A stretch of DNA of 64,000 bases from NCBI GenBank assembly GCA_964017155.1, contig OZ024862.1, forward strand, positions 31,643,320 through 31,707,319, written 5' to 3'. The notes under the pieces are model-generated. The model had not been told where the DNA came from and ran no database searches. It saw only the letters and a program-made list of their open reading frames with translations. The number at the start of each line of letters is the position of its first letter. Positions within the stretch are counted from its first letter, which is position 1. A program made the translations under genes and the position numbers. The DNA is from Oasisia sp. SBJ-2009 (taxonomy: Eukaryota; Annelida; Polychaeta; Sabellida; Siboglinidae). This document shows, piece after piece, positions 1 through 13,775 of the stretch.

Positions 1-1989
1 ATATATGAGACATTTTTTTGAAAGTTTTATATAACTTGAATAACATTCTGTAATACTGGTAGTCTCTTTCGTGTATTTACTCAACAGAAGTAATTGAATT
101 GATTAAAACAAGACACAATTGTCTGCGTGGAACTGACTGTACCAATTAATGGCAATTTTCTGGATGAAAACGTAAACCATATTAATAAAAAAGAATACAT
201 TTAATATCTTACATAGTACAACTTGTGGATGCTGAAAGAACAAATATACGCTAGTGAAACTGCTCATAGCACAGGAGTTGGCATACGTGTATGATGAATT
301 GCGTCGAATTGATTGTGAAATAGCCCATTTTGTGAGCGCTGACCCGCGCTAGTGTTTCTTGCTCGGGGACATAGGTGGCGCTTGGTGGCACGCTGCCACC
401 TGGTGGGGCTTCAGGCAACAGCCTGTCAGGGATTCGTCGACGTGGGTGGGGGCCCTCCTCATTACGTTAACGACGTCGGTGAGGACGATCGCTCGCTACC
501 TGACCAATGCACTTTGTCCCTACAATTGATCTGTCTGACTGTCGCGGCCACGCAAGGCAAGGTCATATCCACCCGAGACAGAGGTCATTAACGCTTTCAC
601 ACGTCCTACGTCCACTCCGGCGACGCGGCTATGATAATGTCTGCCCTGTGTTAGCGAGGCTGGACGCAGACATGGACGTCTGTGTCATGTCTGTGTCATG
701 TCTGTGTCATGTCTGTGCACTCACTTTTGAGTCACACTCATCACCACACACGTGTTTCTATTATAAACGTTATTTACGTTACAAACTGTAAAAGTAGTTG
801 TCTTATAAAAAAAACGTTGACTAAGGATTTCGTTCTTGGTTGAAGAAACGTATCTAAGATAATACTGATAGAACAACAATTAGGAAAAAAATTGATTGGG
901 ATAAGTTTGAGTAAATCTTTTTTTTGTTACTTGGTTATTTTGATATGATGTGTAATTTTTTGTCTGTGTTTCTGAATACATACCAAACGATGACTGTATG
1001 TGTATGTTTGCGCAATGGATGCATGAATTCATGCACATGTACATCTTATATATCTATTTATACTATATACAGCTACATATATATATATATATATACATAT
1101 AATATATATATTTAAATATAATGTGTGTACTATCTATATAAGTATATATAATATGTATATATATATATGTATTATAACTATACGGGTCATGCATACACAC
1201 ACACACACATACAGACATAGACACATCACTACACACGTGCGTATATTCATAATATATACACGGATCGGTCTCGCGGCCCGCCACAACACACCACGCCACG
1301 CCACGCCACGCCACGCCACGCCGGGACAGTCAGAGGTGAACAACAAACATACATTAATAGAAAACTGCCTACATAAGACATGTGTTGCCGCCCCCGTCTC
1401 TGTATCCCCGTCCCACGGCCAACCACACGCTCGCTGGCAGAGATACACTTTTCCTGTACGTACACCCCAGCCTTGGGGCAATCTGATTGCGTCCAGCACG
1501 CCAAGGACTGAGCCAGCACGTTGGGGGTAGCGCTCAAATAAAAGGCAAGCGTGGACGACGGTGATTCGCCGCAGATAGACTGAGTGAGTAGGCGTGTAGT
1601 TGGCGGCCACACACCTCCGACTACACACCTTGTTGATACCACAACACATCGAGTAACGAGTGAGATTACGACCTCGCAGCTGTGTCATGTGACTTGACCC
1701 CACTCGGTGAGTAGGTTATGTAAAACGTCATATTGTGGTATGTATGACGGTTTGCTGTATGTTGTCGCGAATGTACAGGTGTAGCATTTGTCGGAGTGTA
1801 TTGTTGGTCACAGCGACGAATAGGATACGTCGACGTGGTTTTGTGTTGCTTTAGTACATGACCAAAATACACTGTAATAAAGACTTTAGCTCAGTTACAC
1901 GTTGAAGCAGTAGTAAATTATTGCGTGGCTGAAGGTGTAATTTTGTAGAACGTTGTCGCTCAAAAAAACATTGCGTTGCTAATATAATA
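1..1989. other. Non-genic sequence
   Basis: No gene recognised. Contains short (AT)n and CA tracts near 1070-1240, the CCACG repeat, and open frames of up to 189 codons that pass through these tracts. Confidence 0.6.
1291..1322 (+). repeat. (CCACG)n short tandem repeat
   Basis: About six copies of a 5-bp GC-rich unit. Confidence 0.85.
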
Positions 1990-2001
1990 CATACAAATAT
2001 G

Positions 2002-2079
<78 letters not shown>

Positions 2080-2106
2080 CATATATGTATATAATATATA
2101 ATAATG

Positions 2107-2175
<69 letters not shown>

Positions 2176-2190
2176 TAACATATACACACA
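1990..2190. repeat. (AT)n microsatellite, interrupted
   Basis: Three long AT runs separated by short imperfect blocks. Confidence 0.95.
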
Positions 2191-2431
2191 TAATACATGT
2201 TTGAGTTTTGAGTCAGTGGAATCAAATTGTATCTAACTGACATTAACATTTAAACAGTCACAAACATAAAATTAAACAACATACCTGGGTAATATTGTTA
2301 TGACATATCTAAAATGTATGTAATACAAACATTGTAGACTGACTAATCTACTAATACTACTTTCTTGATTATTGTATTGATGAGATACAATGACGAATAT
2401 GTGTAAAGAAAACATTTGCTACTCACTCCCA

Positions 2432-2745
2432 ACTTCAAGTCTTCAAGTATTTACTGCTAAAAAGTGATGTTTCACTATCCTGTAGTTATAACGTGACTGT
2501 GTGCTAAAGTAATAAGTTAATAAAATAAATATGACAAATAGATAAATACAATTAACTGTACATTAAGTGTACATTAAAACGGTGAATAAATTAATAAAAT
2601 AAATTTTATAAATAGAAAAATTAATTATTTTTACATTAAATTTCCGTTCATGCAATGCAAAGGATACGACACTGAGCTAAATAATAAGTTAATAAAATAT
2701 TACAATAAATTGATCAATAAAATTATTAGTACATTAAATAAAGGA
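2432..2745 (-). repeat. Dispersed AT-rich repeat, left inverted copy
   Basis: Reverse complement of 7910-8207 over about 300 bp, including blocks gtgatgtttcactatcct and gcaatgcaaaggatacgac. Confidence 0.75.
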
Positions 2746-2935
2746 TGCATATTAAACATAGACAGTAAGGAGATTGTAACTTTCTGTCTGTTTATTTTAT
2801 ATAGACTGCCGTAATCATAACATTCATAGCTTTACACAAAACTACAATTTAAATAGCAAACATTTAACAAATTTAAATGTAAGAATAAAACGATTACGAC
2901 AATAAAGCTGTGTAAGCAACAGTAGATTAAAATGA

Positions 2936-3175
2936 AAACAATCAGTTATTATAACTAAAAAGTCAACACGTAGTTATTATTATTAGGAAGAATTTATAAA
3001 ACACCATATCTTCTGGTTAAAACATACTTAAAGATGCTGATAATATAAAACAAATAATTTTACAGGCTAAATAATTATGTAGAATAAAATGATAAATAAT
3101 TAGTTTATCAATAAGTACATTAAAATAAATAAGAAGAATATAATAAAAAAATTATTTGGTAGTTATATAAATAAT
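2936..3175 (+). repeat. Direct repeat copy A
   Basis: Shares aggaagaatttataaaacac and flanking blocks in the same order with 3946-4208. Confidence 0.65.
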
Positions 3176-3589
3176 GTATTTAAAATGTTCTTTCAGATCA
3201 AGATAATAAGTGCTGATAACTTAGAAATAAAATGTTTGTGTAGTGACAAGTTACTGCTGACTCCTGAGAGTCTAGCCACTCTGTTCTATCACAACACCTT
3301 CCGCTTTCAACATCTAGCCCCAGGTAGTTCACATGTGCTGTTATTGCCAGAGTTAAACAAACATTAAAATTGGGCATCACTGGTTTGTTTGTTTTACCAA
3401 TTCCCTGGACAGTTGTCTTTAGCCATGCTCAATTGCCCATTGTCAGTAAGCTCTGTCCATCTGTCGTATGCCAGTTCAGAGATTGCCTCAACCTTTTGTT
3501 TTTGGAGTTTCTCTTGAGTGTCAATTTGCAAGGATTGTTGTGCAATACAAGTTGCTAGAGTTATATATTATAGAATAGTTGTAGTTGTT

Positions 3590-3724
<135 letters not shown>

Positions 3725-3945
3725 GAATCATCTGAAACTCAGATATCTAGATAACTAATATTTAATGATAAGTCTGATTCAATATTTTTAATAATATTTG
3801 TTCTGCTGTGAAAATGAACAAAACTATTCCTTCATTTTATAATTGACCAAGTAATATTACTATAATATTGTGTTTCTCTGGACTATTAAGTAAGCAGTTA
3901 AGGAACACATAATAAAATGTTTAAAACTTAGACATGATATTGACA

Positions 3946-4051
3946 GTTATAATCAGTTATTATAACTAAGATCTTAACACTAATAATTATTGTTAGGAAG
4001 AATTTATAAAACACCATGTATCTGGGTTAAAAACTCTACTTAAAGGCGCTG

Positions 4052-4121
<70 letters not shown>

Positions 4122-4208
4122 AAATAAAATGTTAAATAATGAGTTGAACCAATAAGTAAATTCATATAAATAAGACAGATGTAATGTTAAATTAATTTGG
4201 TAATTACA
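3946..4208 (+). repeat. Direct repeat copy B, carrying an (AT)n expansion
   Basis: Second copy of 2936-3175; a run of about 35 AT units (4050-4119) occupies the position of tataaaacaaataat in copy A. Confidence 0.65.
4050..4119. repeat. (AT)n microsatellite
   Basis: Pure AT run inside direct repeat copy B. Confidence 0.97.
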
Positions 4209-4209
4209 C

Positions 4210-7200
4210 ACACACAGACATCTCTGTGTGTGTGTATAATTATATATAATTATTAAGAAGACAATTCAAATCTAAAACAGAAAATTATTAAAAGGCCTAG
4301 ATGATTAATAATTATAATAATTGTAATTACTAATATGTGCATAAAATAGAAACAAACTTCCATTGCGACCGTGTAACGAGCGTAATGTTCCAAAGTTGCT
4401 CGTGGAACGACGTCGCCATTCTCTCGTCACGCTCTCAAAGTTATTCTCGGACTGATTAACGGTGTAGGCCTACATTGAAAAAACAGTATTAATGTCGGCC
4501 GTCATTACTAATCTTATTTTATGTGTCTGGTGACGACCCTATCAATCTGCTTCGCCACCCACCAGGGGGCGGGGCGAGGTGTACAGTCGCCGAGTTCGTC
4601 ACTACACGGAGAAAAAGCAAACAATATTGATATATGTGTACGGTTTTTAATGTGGTTACTGTACTGAAATATTGAGAGTGTCACAGCAACTTCCTCTACC
4701 GGCTAATTGTCTGTGATCAAAAACAGATCAAAAACGGAGCAAACCAGGATGTTGAAAGATTGTTTGGTTCAAAGGTGTGGTACTGCTCAGGTCTAAGTGA
4801 CAGCAGATCTAGACACTATCAGAGCGTTACGTATAATGGTCACTATATTAATTGTATGTGTTTAGGAATTTTATTCGTTAAAGTAATTGTCATGTCTTTG
4901 ATTTGTTCATATTACTGTTAGTATAACTAGCATTTATATAGAGGTAATATATCTGGGACCAGCCCCTTTGTACGTACACACATAAAACGTACGTGGGATC
5001 ATAAGAATGTTTAACATCCTGGTAAATAAAATATGATATTAGAGTAAAATTAAAAAGACTGCTAAGAAGTCATGATTCATGACCAGTTTTCTAAAATATT
5101 AAAATACCGGTACACCCATAATTACATAAATAGTTACGGTATATTAAAACATAAAAAATATTAATATATAATAAGAAAATAAATAAGATGCATGTTCATA
5201 AAAGTATCCTAAAGCACAATTCTTCAGTGGAAGTAAGTCAGTTGAGATAAATGTCTTGAATCTGGTCAGTCTCTGTCTAATGAATGTTTTCTGGCAAATC
5301 ATACAGGCAGTATTTGCCTGTATTCAGCATGTAGAGTTTGTACATTGCTAATTAAAACACATAAATTTATTTAATGCACATTTCACATTAATTAATATAT
5401 TTAACAAATGCATGAAAACTATGCTTATTTTAGTGGTAACGAAATGTCTATGGAAAGGTTGTTTTCGTACATTCAAAATGTACAGCAGATCTTATTGTAA
5501 TTATAGCATTATGTGTAATTTTAATAGTAACAATAATGACAGGCATTTTAACCTAACTTGGCAACATTGTAACTTCTATGTTGCATTAAAAAATAATATT
5601 TGTGTAACAATGTGTGTTCATGATGAATGTGTCAGTATTATATATATGACAGTTACTCAATTTGTTTGTGACAGTCTATTCATCAATCTGTTTACTGAAA
5701 CATCATACATATAATTAATTTATAATCCTGCAATATATGACAAACACAGCCATCTCTGGTGTTGTTTAAAGTGGACATTGGATTATTTGTTAAACCAGTG
5801 ATCATGTCATATTAAATATTGCAAGAGTATTGATGTGATACAGAATTGCTGGGTCTGTTTTTAATGTAGAATTGCAAATTAAGGATCTCATTGAAATCTA
5901 AAGTTTCGGTAATTTAGAACGTATACAGAGTAAGGAAATGTTAAATACATGTCAGTTTTTTTCTATCATAATTTTATTCATCATAAAAACGTTATTTTTA
6001 TCTACTTTCTTAGACTTTGCAGAATCTCAGTCGGTGACATGATTGATTAAATTATGCATTAAAGTGCATTAAAGTATTTCGTTTCAGAAATTGTCGAGAC
6101 AGTCTATTTGAAACTTGGTTTCGTACAAGACAAAGTTATAGTTACAATGCGATTAGCGTGAAGATAAATGGCTGTTATTAATAGAAATAGCCTTCCAACT
6201 TAGAAGACACCCACACGTTGTAATGGGAGTTTTTTCGTTCGGATTGAATTTCTTCATTGTTTCACATCACGCAACTGCGGTTTTTTCTGAGCACGTAAAT
6301 ACACGTCTGAGTTCAGCGATTACAGAGTCTTAGGACAGAGCTGTTTGTATCCATACGTGTGACTAGATTATCTCCATCTGGCTCATTCAACAGAGTGACA
6401 GCCAGTACAATGGGGAATTCAAGTTTTACCCTGCGGTTATAAAAAGAAACCCCCAATTACCCCAGATCCTTCTATTCTAGGAGTGGCACAGCTATTTTTG
6501 TAGGAGATGCTGTAACTCTCAGACAGTTTGAACTAACCTGGTGGGGCTGAACTTACAAAGCGTCTCATTCATAGTACATAAATGTTTCAATCAAGTGTGT
6601 CACTATTTGAAATTATCGATTGATATTTAAAAAAAAATCAAAGTCATCTCACAATAATGGCATCAGTTTGATAAAATCCAAGAAAACACTAATCCTAAAC
6701 ATAGAGATCAGTCAGTAGAGTTTCTTGATGGAAAGAAACCACATCTTTAATCCCCTCAAAGAATTCCAGCCTTATGATATGATTGCTTCACTTCATAATG
6801 TTAGTTCTTTGCAACTGTGGACAATGTTTTACCAGTAGAGGTTGTAGGGTAATTAAAAAAACTAACCATTTTGTAGCCCCCAAATAAAAAAATTCAAATG
6901 TGTTTTTTACTTAAATATTTGAATAAAACGCATAATGATTTTGATACTCAGTGTAGTCCTATTAAAATAATGACACTACAATTGCTGTATAAGAATCTGA
7001 TTAGTACAATAGATTACCTGATTTGACAGACATAGTCAGATCTGTAGCAACAGGTAATGACATACATAACTTATTGAAACTGTCCGTGCCGTATTAACAT
7101 AATTTGCAATGGATTAAATATATCACTGAGGGTGTTTAAAACTGGTTTAATCAGATTATTAAAAATATGACATTTTAGGAGGTGGAATTTTTGCCAGTAG

Positions 7201-7909
7201 CAATTTATTATGCTATATTGCAATGAAATGTTGAAAGCTCAAATCACACATAGACACTTTCTGTTTATTTCATGACAATGTAAGTGGTTGTTTAACCGTA
7301 ACATTTAATTATCTGCAGTTTAGTAAAATGTAAAGTAGTATAACTGTATCTGTGTAATCGCCCTAAAATGGCATACTAAAATGTTAATGATGGTAGCTAC
7401 ATGGAGGGACGGGAGGTTTGTAATAATTTATCTGGGTCGTAGCTTCAAGATGTTTTAGTACAGAACGGGATTGCGTCTGGATTTAGGGCCCAAAATTGTG
7501 AAGTCCGATCGTGATTGTGACCCAGAATCGCACTGATCAGATACTGAGTAGATCACTCAAGATGCAGATGAAAGTAACGGAAGTGATCCTGAGGCTGGCC
7601 AAATACTGTCGATATTGGACCGCGGAAGTGATCTTGTCTTTATAGTGCAATCTTTTCGCTCATATGTTGTTTCTTGTGGTCAGTGCTTGGGTCACTGCAA
7701 GGGTCAGCAGCCAGACTGCCCAGTGCAGTCAGCAATAAACAGCCACTGTCAGCTATAAATGTCGACTGGTAGCAATAAACAGTGTCTGGTTTTTGTGAAG
7801 TTTACACTCGGGCAGGGAAAGTACATGACGGTGACCATCCACGCATGAATTCTGTCAACTTTGACATTATAGTATATTTTTTAGTGTTAATCATGGACTG
7901 CCTGTTTTT
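4210..7909. other. AT-rich non-genic sequence
   Basis: Many stops in all frames; nothing recognised apart from a 100-codon low-complexity frame at 5412-5714. Confidence 0.6.
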
Positions 7910-8207
7910 TATTTAATGTACTAATAATTTTATTGATCTATTTATTATAATATTGTCTTAACTTAATATTTTAGCTCACAGTGTCGTATCCTTTGCATTG
8001 CATGACCGTGAAATTTAATGTGCAAATAATTTATTTATCTATTTATTATATTTATTTTAATTTATTCATCGTTTTAATGTACACTTAATGTACAGTTATT
8101 TGTATTTATTTATTTGTCATATTTATTTTATTAACTTATTACTTTAGCACACACGTTACAATTGCAGGATAGTGAAACATCACTTTTTAGCAGTAAACTC
8201 TTGAAGA
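7910..8207 (+). repeat. Dispersed AT-rich repeat, right inverted copy
   Basis: Partner of 2432-2745; the two arms are about 5.2 kb apart and diverged by scattered substitutions. Confidence 0.75.
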
Positions 8208-8747
8208 CTACGTAACCTAATATAATCTTTATTTATATTTGTAAGAAGGATTCCTTTACAAGATGCTATCATTGGTGTATCATATATTAAGACAATCAGA
8301 TACGGAGGATGTTAATGAACAAGTGATGATGCAATCTTTATTTCTTCTAAGGAAGAAATATTTTATACGTAGTCATAAATAACCAAGCCTTCCTCCAGAA
8401 ACTAACCTCATCAAGTAGTTTGTCTGATCTTTTTAGTTTATCAAATGTAAAGAATTTAAAAGCATAGACAGCTGACTTCCTACTTTATTCATTCTTGTGT
8501 GAGTATTAAGCTGCAGTCTATGTTATGAAACTGTTTTCACTCGTTTCTATTGTATTGTATTGATTGAGTTTTTATTTAATTATTGGATCATATATTTTCA
8601 CACCCGAATGTATTTATTTATATTCATTTATTTGTATTTTAGCTTATTTATTTCATTAATTAATATTTTGCATTTACTTAAAAAGTGCTGTATTATAAAA
8701 CAAAATTATTATTATTATATTTTCCACATATACACTAACCAGATTTA

Positions 8748-8955
8748 GTCATATGGAATATATGGTTGTATAGGTAGTGTAGACACCTGTCAGTTTATTA
8801 ATTTTTATTATTTATTTATTTTTATTTGACCTATTTATTATCTTGTACATGTTTTTACGCTGTACGAAAAGTCTTCACTCATTTATTATCAATATATCCT
8901 TTATTTTAATAATCATCTGTAGCTGTAATTTAGTTACCATTTATTACTATTATTT
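8748..8955 (+). repeat. Dispersed AT-rich repeat, copy 1
   Basis: About 200 bp shared with 14972-15175, including gtagtgtagacacctgtcag and tttgacctatttattatctt. Confidence 0.7.
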
Positions 8956-9226
8956 TTGTATGCATACTTTATGTATTATCATTTACATTAACAAATTTAA
9001 TATTAATTTTAAATAACTTAATATTCAGCATATATACATGTATAAATATTTATGTACTCACTATGCCTCCAAATGGATTTCTTCTAGATTGATGGCGCAA
9101 TATAAATGTTTGACTTGAGACTTGTCCAACTGTCATTTGGACGGGTAAAATTCGTTTTGGATAGGTAACAATTACAGCAGATGGGTAATGAACAGATAAC
9201 TGAAAAAAGTTTTATTTCACATATAT

Positions 9227-9613
9227 CAGGGTCTGAAAAGCCTTGAATTTGGTCCAATCAAATTCAAGACCTTGAAATCCTTGAATTATATAAAGTAGTT
9301 TTGAAAAGTCTTGAGTTTAATTGTGGTAAATAAAATAGGTTTTATTCAATTGTCATGACAAACTAACAGATGTAGGCCAGTGGCAGTTGGGCGGAAGGGA
9401 AAGCCAACGCACAAAAATAACTCGCTGTTCTTCATCGAGTAAAATAAGTTGGTCGAGTGTGATGCGATTCATTTGGATTGATATTTTCAATGTTACTTTA
9501 CTGCGATTAAAAGTACATACATCATTAAAACAGTCTTGAATTTATTTTTCAAATAGCCGTAAGAACTCTTGAATAGCCTTGAATTTCAAATGTCTAGATG
9601 TATACGTACCCTG
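9227..9613. mobile_element. hAT-like MITE candidate
   Basis: The left end begins CAGGGT and the right end finishes ACCCTG, with agccttgaattt-type inverted motifs near both ends. About 387 bp, non-coding. I could not find a clean 8-bp target duplication, so the class is tentative. Confidence 0.4.
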
Positions 9614-10232
9614 AATATGGTCTCAATTTGTCAATCACACTTGAGTGTGTATGAATTAGTGTGTATTTACTGCGCATTTCTATATGTATATGTACACACG
9701 TGTGGACTGGCTCATTAACTGGCAAGTTCACATATGCACGCACGCATGCACGTGTGCGTTAATCAGGAAATGTTTGGACTGGCAGCACTGTTAGCTTGAA
9801 GAAAGGCCTGGTTCTAGATGTGTTTCTGATGATGGTGCACGTGTGATACAACTTTCATTTAGTTGCATGGAACTCATCTTGGATACGTCTGCTCTCACTC
9901 TGCCACCATTGACGGTGTCACATGAAATGTACACCCCCTAAATTTACTGCACTTCATATAATACTGTGGGTTTCCCAAAATACTTCTGGAACTGCACAAA
10001 TCACTGTGACATATATTGCTTTGATGACGGGACCTAATTATAGAATGTGATCTCGACTCATGTGATCACGACTCATGTGATCACAACTGACGTGATCTTT
10101 AGAGAGGCGGAATAGTGTAATAATTAATGTGTCTGCTTTACAAGTCAATGATAAAAAATTATTGAAGATTTTGGTTCTCAAAATCAGGAATGGTGTGATT
10201 TGGAGGAGCACATTAATGTGGGTCAAGTGTTG

Positions 10233-10817
10233 TTAATTTGGAACACGTAAGAGGCAAAGAGAATCCCGTATTTGGTCATCATCACTGACCGCCCTTGGAG
10301 CGAGAATGTGAAGGTCGACCTGTCTGACATTAACATAATAAGGCGATGTGAATGCGGTAAGCGCTACATACATTGCATCGAGCGAGTTAATAGGAGATGC
10401 TGGTCGAGAAGACACTGGGAAAATGGACAACCCCTGGCAACCTTGGCGGACGGGCAGACGCTGAACGTCGGGCACTGCTGAAAGGCCAACTGGTATCACC
10501 GGGAAAGAAAAACATATGTGATATAAAATAAATAGGAAGATATGACCGTGATTACTCAGTGCTGATGGCCGGGCGATAGAGAAGTCGGCTATGATTACAT
10601 TGCGAGTAAGCCGTCGGGATGATAGCCAAGACTGGGGGACGGCTGACAGACCTGGAAGTGATGAAGAAGCCAAGTGGAAGAGTAGTTGAAACGACACCTG
10701 TTTTAGGGAGCTGTGAATGGGAGCAACATGTGACACAGGCAGAGGAAGATGGAAGAGACAGTTCTGGGGCAGAGGCCTGAGTAACTTGTCGGAATGACAA
10801 CAGGAATCTTCTCGCAA
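10233..10817 (-). other. Unassigned 194-codon open frame
   Basis: The longest non-repetitive open frame outside ATXN1. The product is rich in Ser/Leu/Pro with no domain I recognise; it could be a retroelement relic or chance. No convincing splice or promoter context. Confidence 0.15.
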
Positions 10818-12778
10818 ATAGCTGACGTCGATGTAGAGTGTTTAACCTTAGCACTGTTACCTTTTGGGTAAGACAACAGAACTAATTAACAAGCCCAGCT
10901 AATCAACAAAATTAGAACATTTATGTTCCAGAGATGATTTATTCACAGTATTTATCAATTTTAATTATAAACGACAAAGTGAATGAATGTTGTACCTTGT
11001 CTTCACCACACTTATCATACAATGAAAGTATTAATGATCGTTGTGAAATTTGAATCGGTGTTTTCCTGGTCATCCAAGAAGTGTAAGATTCAAGGCAAGC
11101 TCATATGTAGAGCTTATTCCAAAATATTCCTTGCTTTGATTTTGATGGTGGTTCATGCAAAAATTCCAGTTGTTCACAACAGAGCATTGTGAATAATAAT
11201 GGGGATTTGAGAGGCTGAGCTCTGCAGAGAAAATTGGGTATTTACCACGAGCCTTTTGTCAGAAACGGCCTCGTTAGATTCCAGAAAGTCTGTTTTCTTC
11301 ATATTGTCTTATTGACCAAGGAATCCCAGGAAACAAGGAACCATTTCTGAACCAGTTGGCACATGTCATACTGGTTCATAATTGGTACCACTCCAGCAGT
11401 ACGTGTTTTCTTGTGTATTCACGTGAATACACGTGTTCTGCCTGTTATCACGAGTTTTGAACAAATTTGACACGAGTTGTACTGGGTCAGAAGTGGTACA
11501 GTTTAACTGGTACGTGTCATCACGTAAAAAAAAATGATTTCACGGTAAACACATGTCAACGCACCAAATTTGTTCACAGAATCCGGTGAATTCACGTACG
11601 GAAACACGTGAATTGAACCAGTTGAACTCGTGAATTCACTTACAGAACATGTGAAATCACGGGTCGTTGTTGGCTGGGATGACTTTCACTGTTCTGTCTG
11701 TGGTGACACCTTTGTCCACTGAGACGAAGGTGTCACCCGTTGTCATGGTGTGACAGACCAGGAGTGGACACCTAGTGGGCTCTTCCTGACAACCTTACTT
11801 CGTGACAAGCGTGTCTTATTTGTGCCACACGACATCCTTCAGGTGCATCAATGACGTTAGCAATTGGAAGAACACAATGACAGCGTCAGTCGTAACTTAT
11901 GTTGATAAAACTGCAGGATTTATGAAGGGACCTGGCAAACATGTCTCAGACTTTGAGAGTAGTCTCTACATTCCCTCTTTGTAAACTGATTGATGTCACC
12001 AAAGATTGTGTAAGTTAGTCCTGCTTTAAAACAAATGTCTGACGTCTTGATTCAATTTATCAAAGGAACGTTTTGGTCTGTGCTTGTACCCTTGCTTCCA
12101 AAAACATATTATTAGTTCAAATACACAATGAGATGTCCACCTCTTGTTAACCGTAGATTGGCTCTAAAGTCGTCACACTCAGGGACAATTCTAGGGTTTT
12201 GTAGCATGCCAGGGTAAATAATTATTAAGAGAACAGCATCATTATTTTAAATAGGTCCACAGAGTCATGGAAAACATACGCAGGGTCATTCATTTGAAGA
12301 ACAAAATATAGGGATTTGCCATCACTTCCGCAAGTACAATGGCCTGACCAATAATTGGCTTTACTCATCTCAGAATTAACGTTTGTTATGATGCTGTGTT
12401 AAGATGATGTCAGGTTGATTTTACTAGTTTGTTTCTTGCCAAAGACGGATGGGCTTTCTTACGTCAACTAGACACAGTTTGAGGAGGTCTTCTTTGATTG
12501 TACAGACACCTAGCTCACTTCTGGCGTATTCACACCTGCTACATTCTGAACTCTGCATGGCAAATCTTCAAAGTAGCATTCTACAGAACGTAGTTGTGCT
12601 GAAAGAACTACTGTGAGAGCAACACGTTAACGTACCGTTGTTATCCCACTTATCTACCAATTGCTACCTGCCCTGTTTGTGTTATAACCCCCCCACCTCC
12701 CCACCACCCCACCCTCTCCTGGTACTTTTCCTGCCCGGTGGCCAACGAAATACGTCTTAAACAAGACGCCATCTTGGC

Positions 12779-13267
12779 GTGAACAAGTCAAGAGTCAAAG
12801 ACATTGAGCCACATTCTTGGCACGACTTCTTTCGTCCACCAGTACCGTGGGCGTCACAGTCATGCATTACAAAACCTAAACCATGCCTCGCAGATATTTT
12901 TGCTATTCCGTTGACATTTCCAGCCAGTTCTGCCTGCCCCAAATTTAGGCCTGTTTCAGAGAAAACGAGCTATTTGTGCGTGTGCAATCTCGGCGTGATT
13001 CTCTTAAAAGGAACATCTGATGAGTTCCTGAGGTCGCTCTCTCAATTAATGTCCCTCTCGTGTTTGTCCGTGTATGACGTCAACGTGACGGGTTTATCCG
13101 AAATTTTAATGGCGTTTTATATATTCAGCGAAAAAGACAATTGTTTGACACCGAAGACGGATCCCGTTGAGACGCGCGGAAAATGCACAAAAGTTTGTCT
13201 AAATTTACCGCCAGCGCTGATACTTGATTGTGTGCGAGTGTGTAATAGAAACTTAAGGCTGCGATGA
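12779..13267 (+). other. Unassigned 162-codon open frame in a CpG-containing stretch
   Basis: No recognised motif. The surrounding 12.7-13.4 kb is richer in CpG than its neighbours, so an unannotated exon or regulatory stretch is possible. Confidence 0.15.
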
Positions 13268-13689
13268 CAGTGTCACAGTCGTCTCCTGACGTCAACTCTA
13301 GCGGCGGCATCGGTTCTCGTGCTATTGGCGTCGACTGTCGAACTACAGAAAAAAACGAGCATACTTTCCGTGTGCATTTACTCGGGAGTTGATTTGCAGT
13401 AGATAAAAATATTGACCAAAGTCATCAAGTGTGCGCCGGTGCAGTGGGGGGGTGGATTACACTAGTATTGCATCATTACATCAGGTGGAAAGGACTTACG
13501 ACTTTGGCTGGCTTCTGGGATGTGTCCGTGATATTGGGGTTCGGAGTAAACTGTCAGTCATTAACGGTGCCGTCCAAGTTGTTTTTTTGACGTTGACGTT
13601 TCTATTGCCAACCTGTTGCTGGGTGTTGCTGCATGTCATAACAATGTATGAGTCAGTTTATGTTTATAGAAGGTATGTATCCCTGTTGA

Positions 13690-13690
13690 G

Positions 13691-13774
<84 letters not shown>
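13690..13774. repeat. (AT)n microsatellite
   Basis: Pure AT run, followed by three to four copies of gact. Confidence 0.97.

Positions 13775-13775
<1 letters not shown>

Larger units (their letters stand above)
9614..13689. other. Non-genic sequence with a CACGTG cluster
   Basis: Holds a short atgtgatcacgactc repeat (10043-10090), two unassigned open frames and the palindrome cluster at 11370-11670. Confidence 0.5.

Noticed and set aside
1134..1703. 189-codon - strand open frame
   Set aside because: Runs through CA/AT and CCACG repeats; no domain or splice support.
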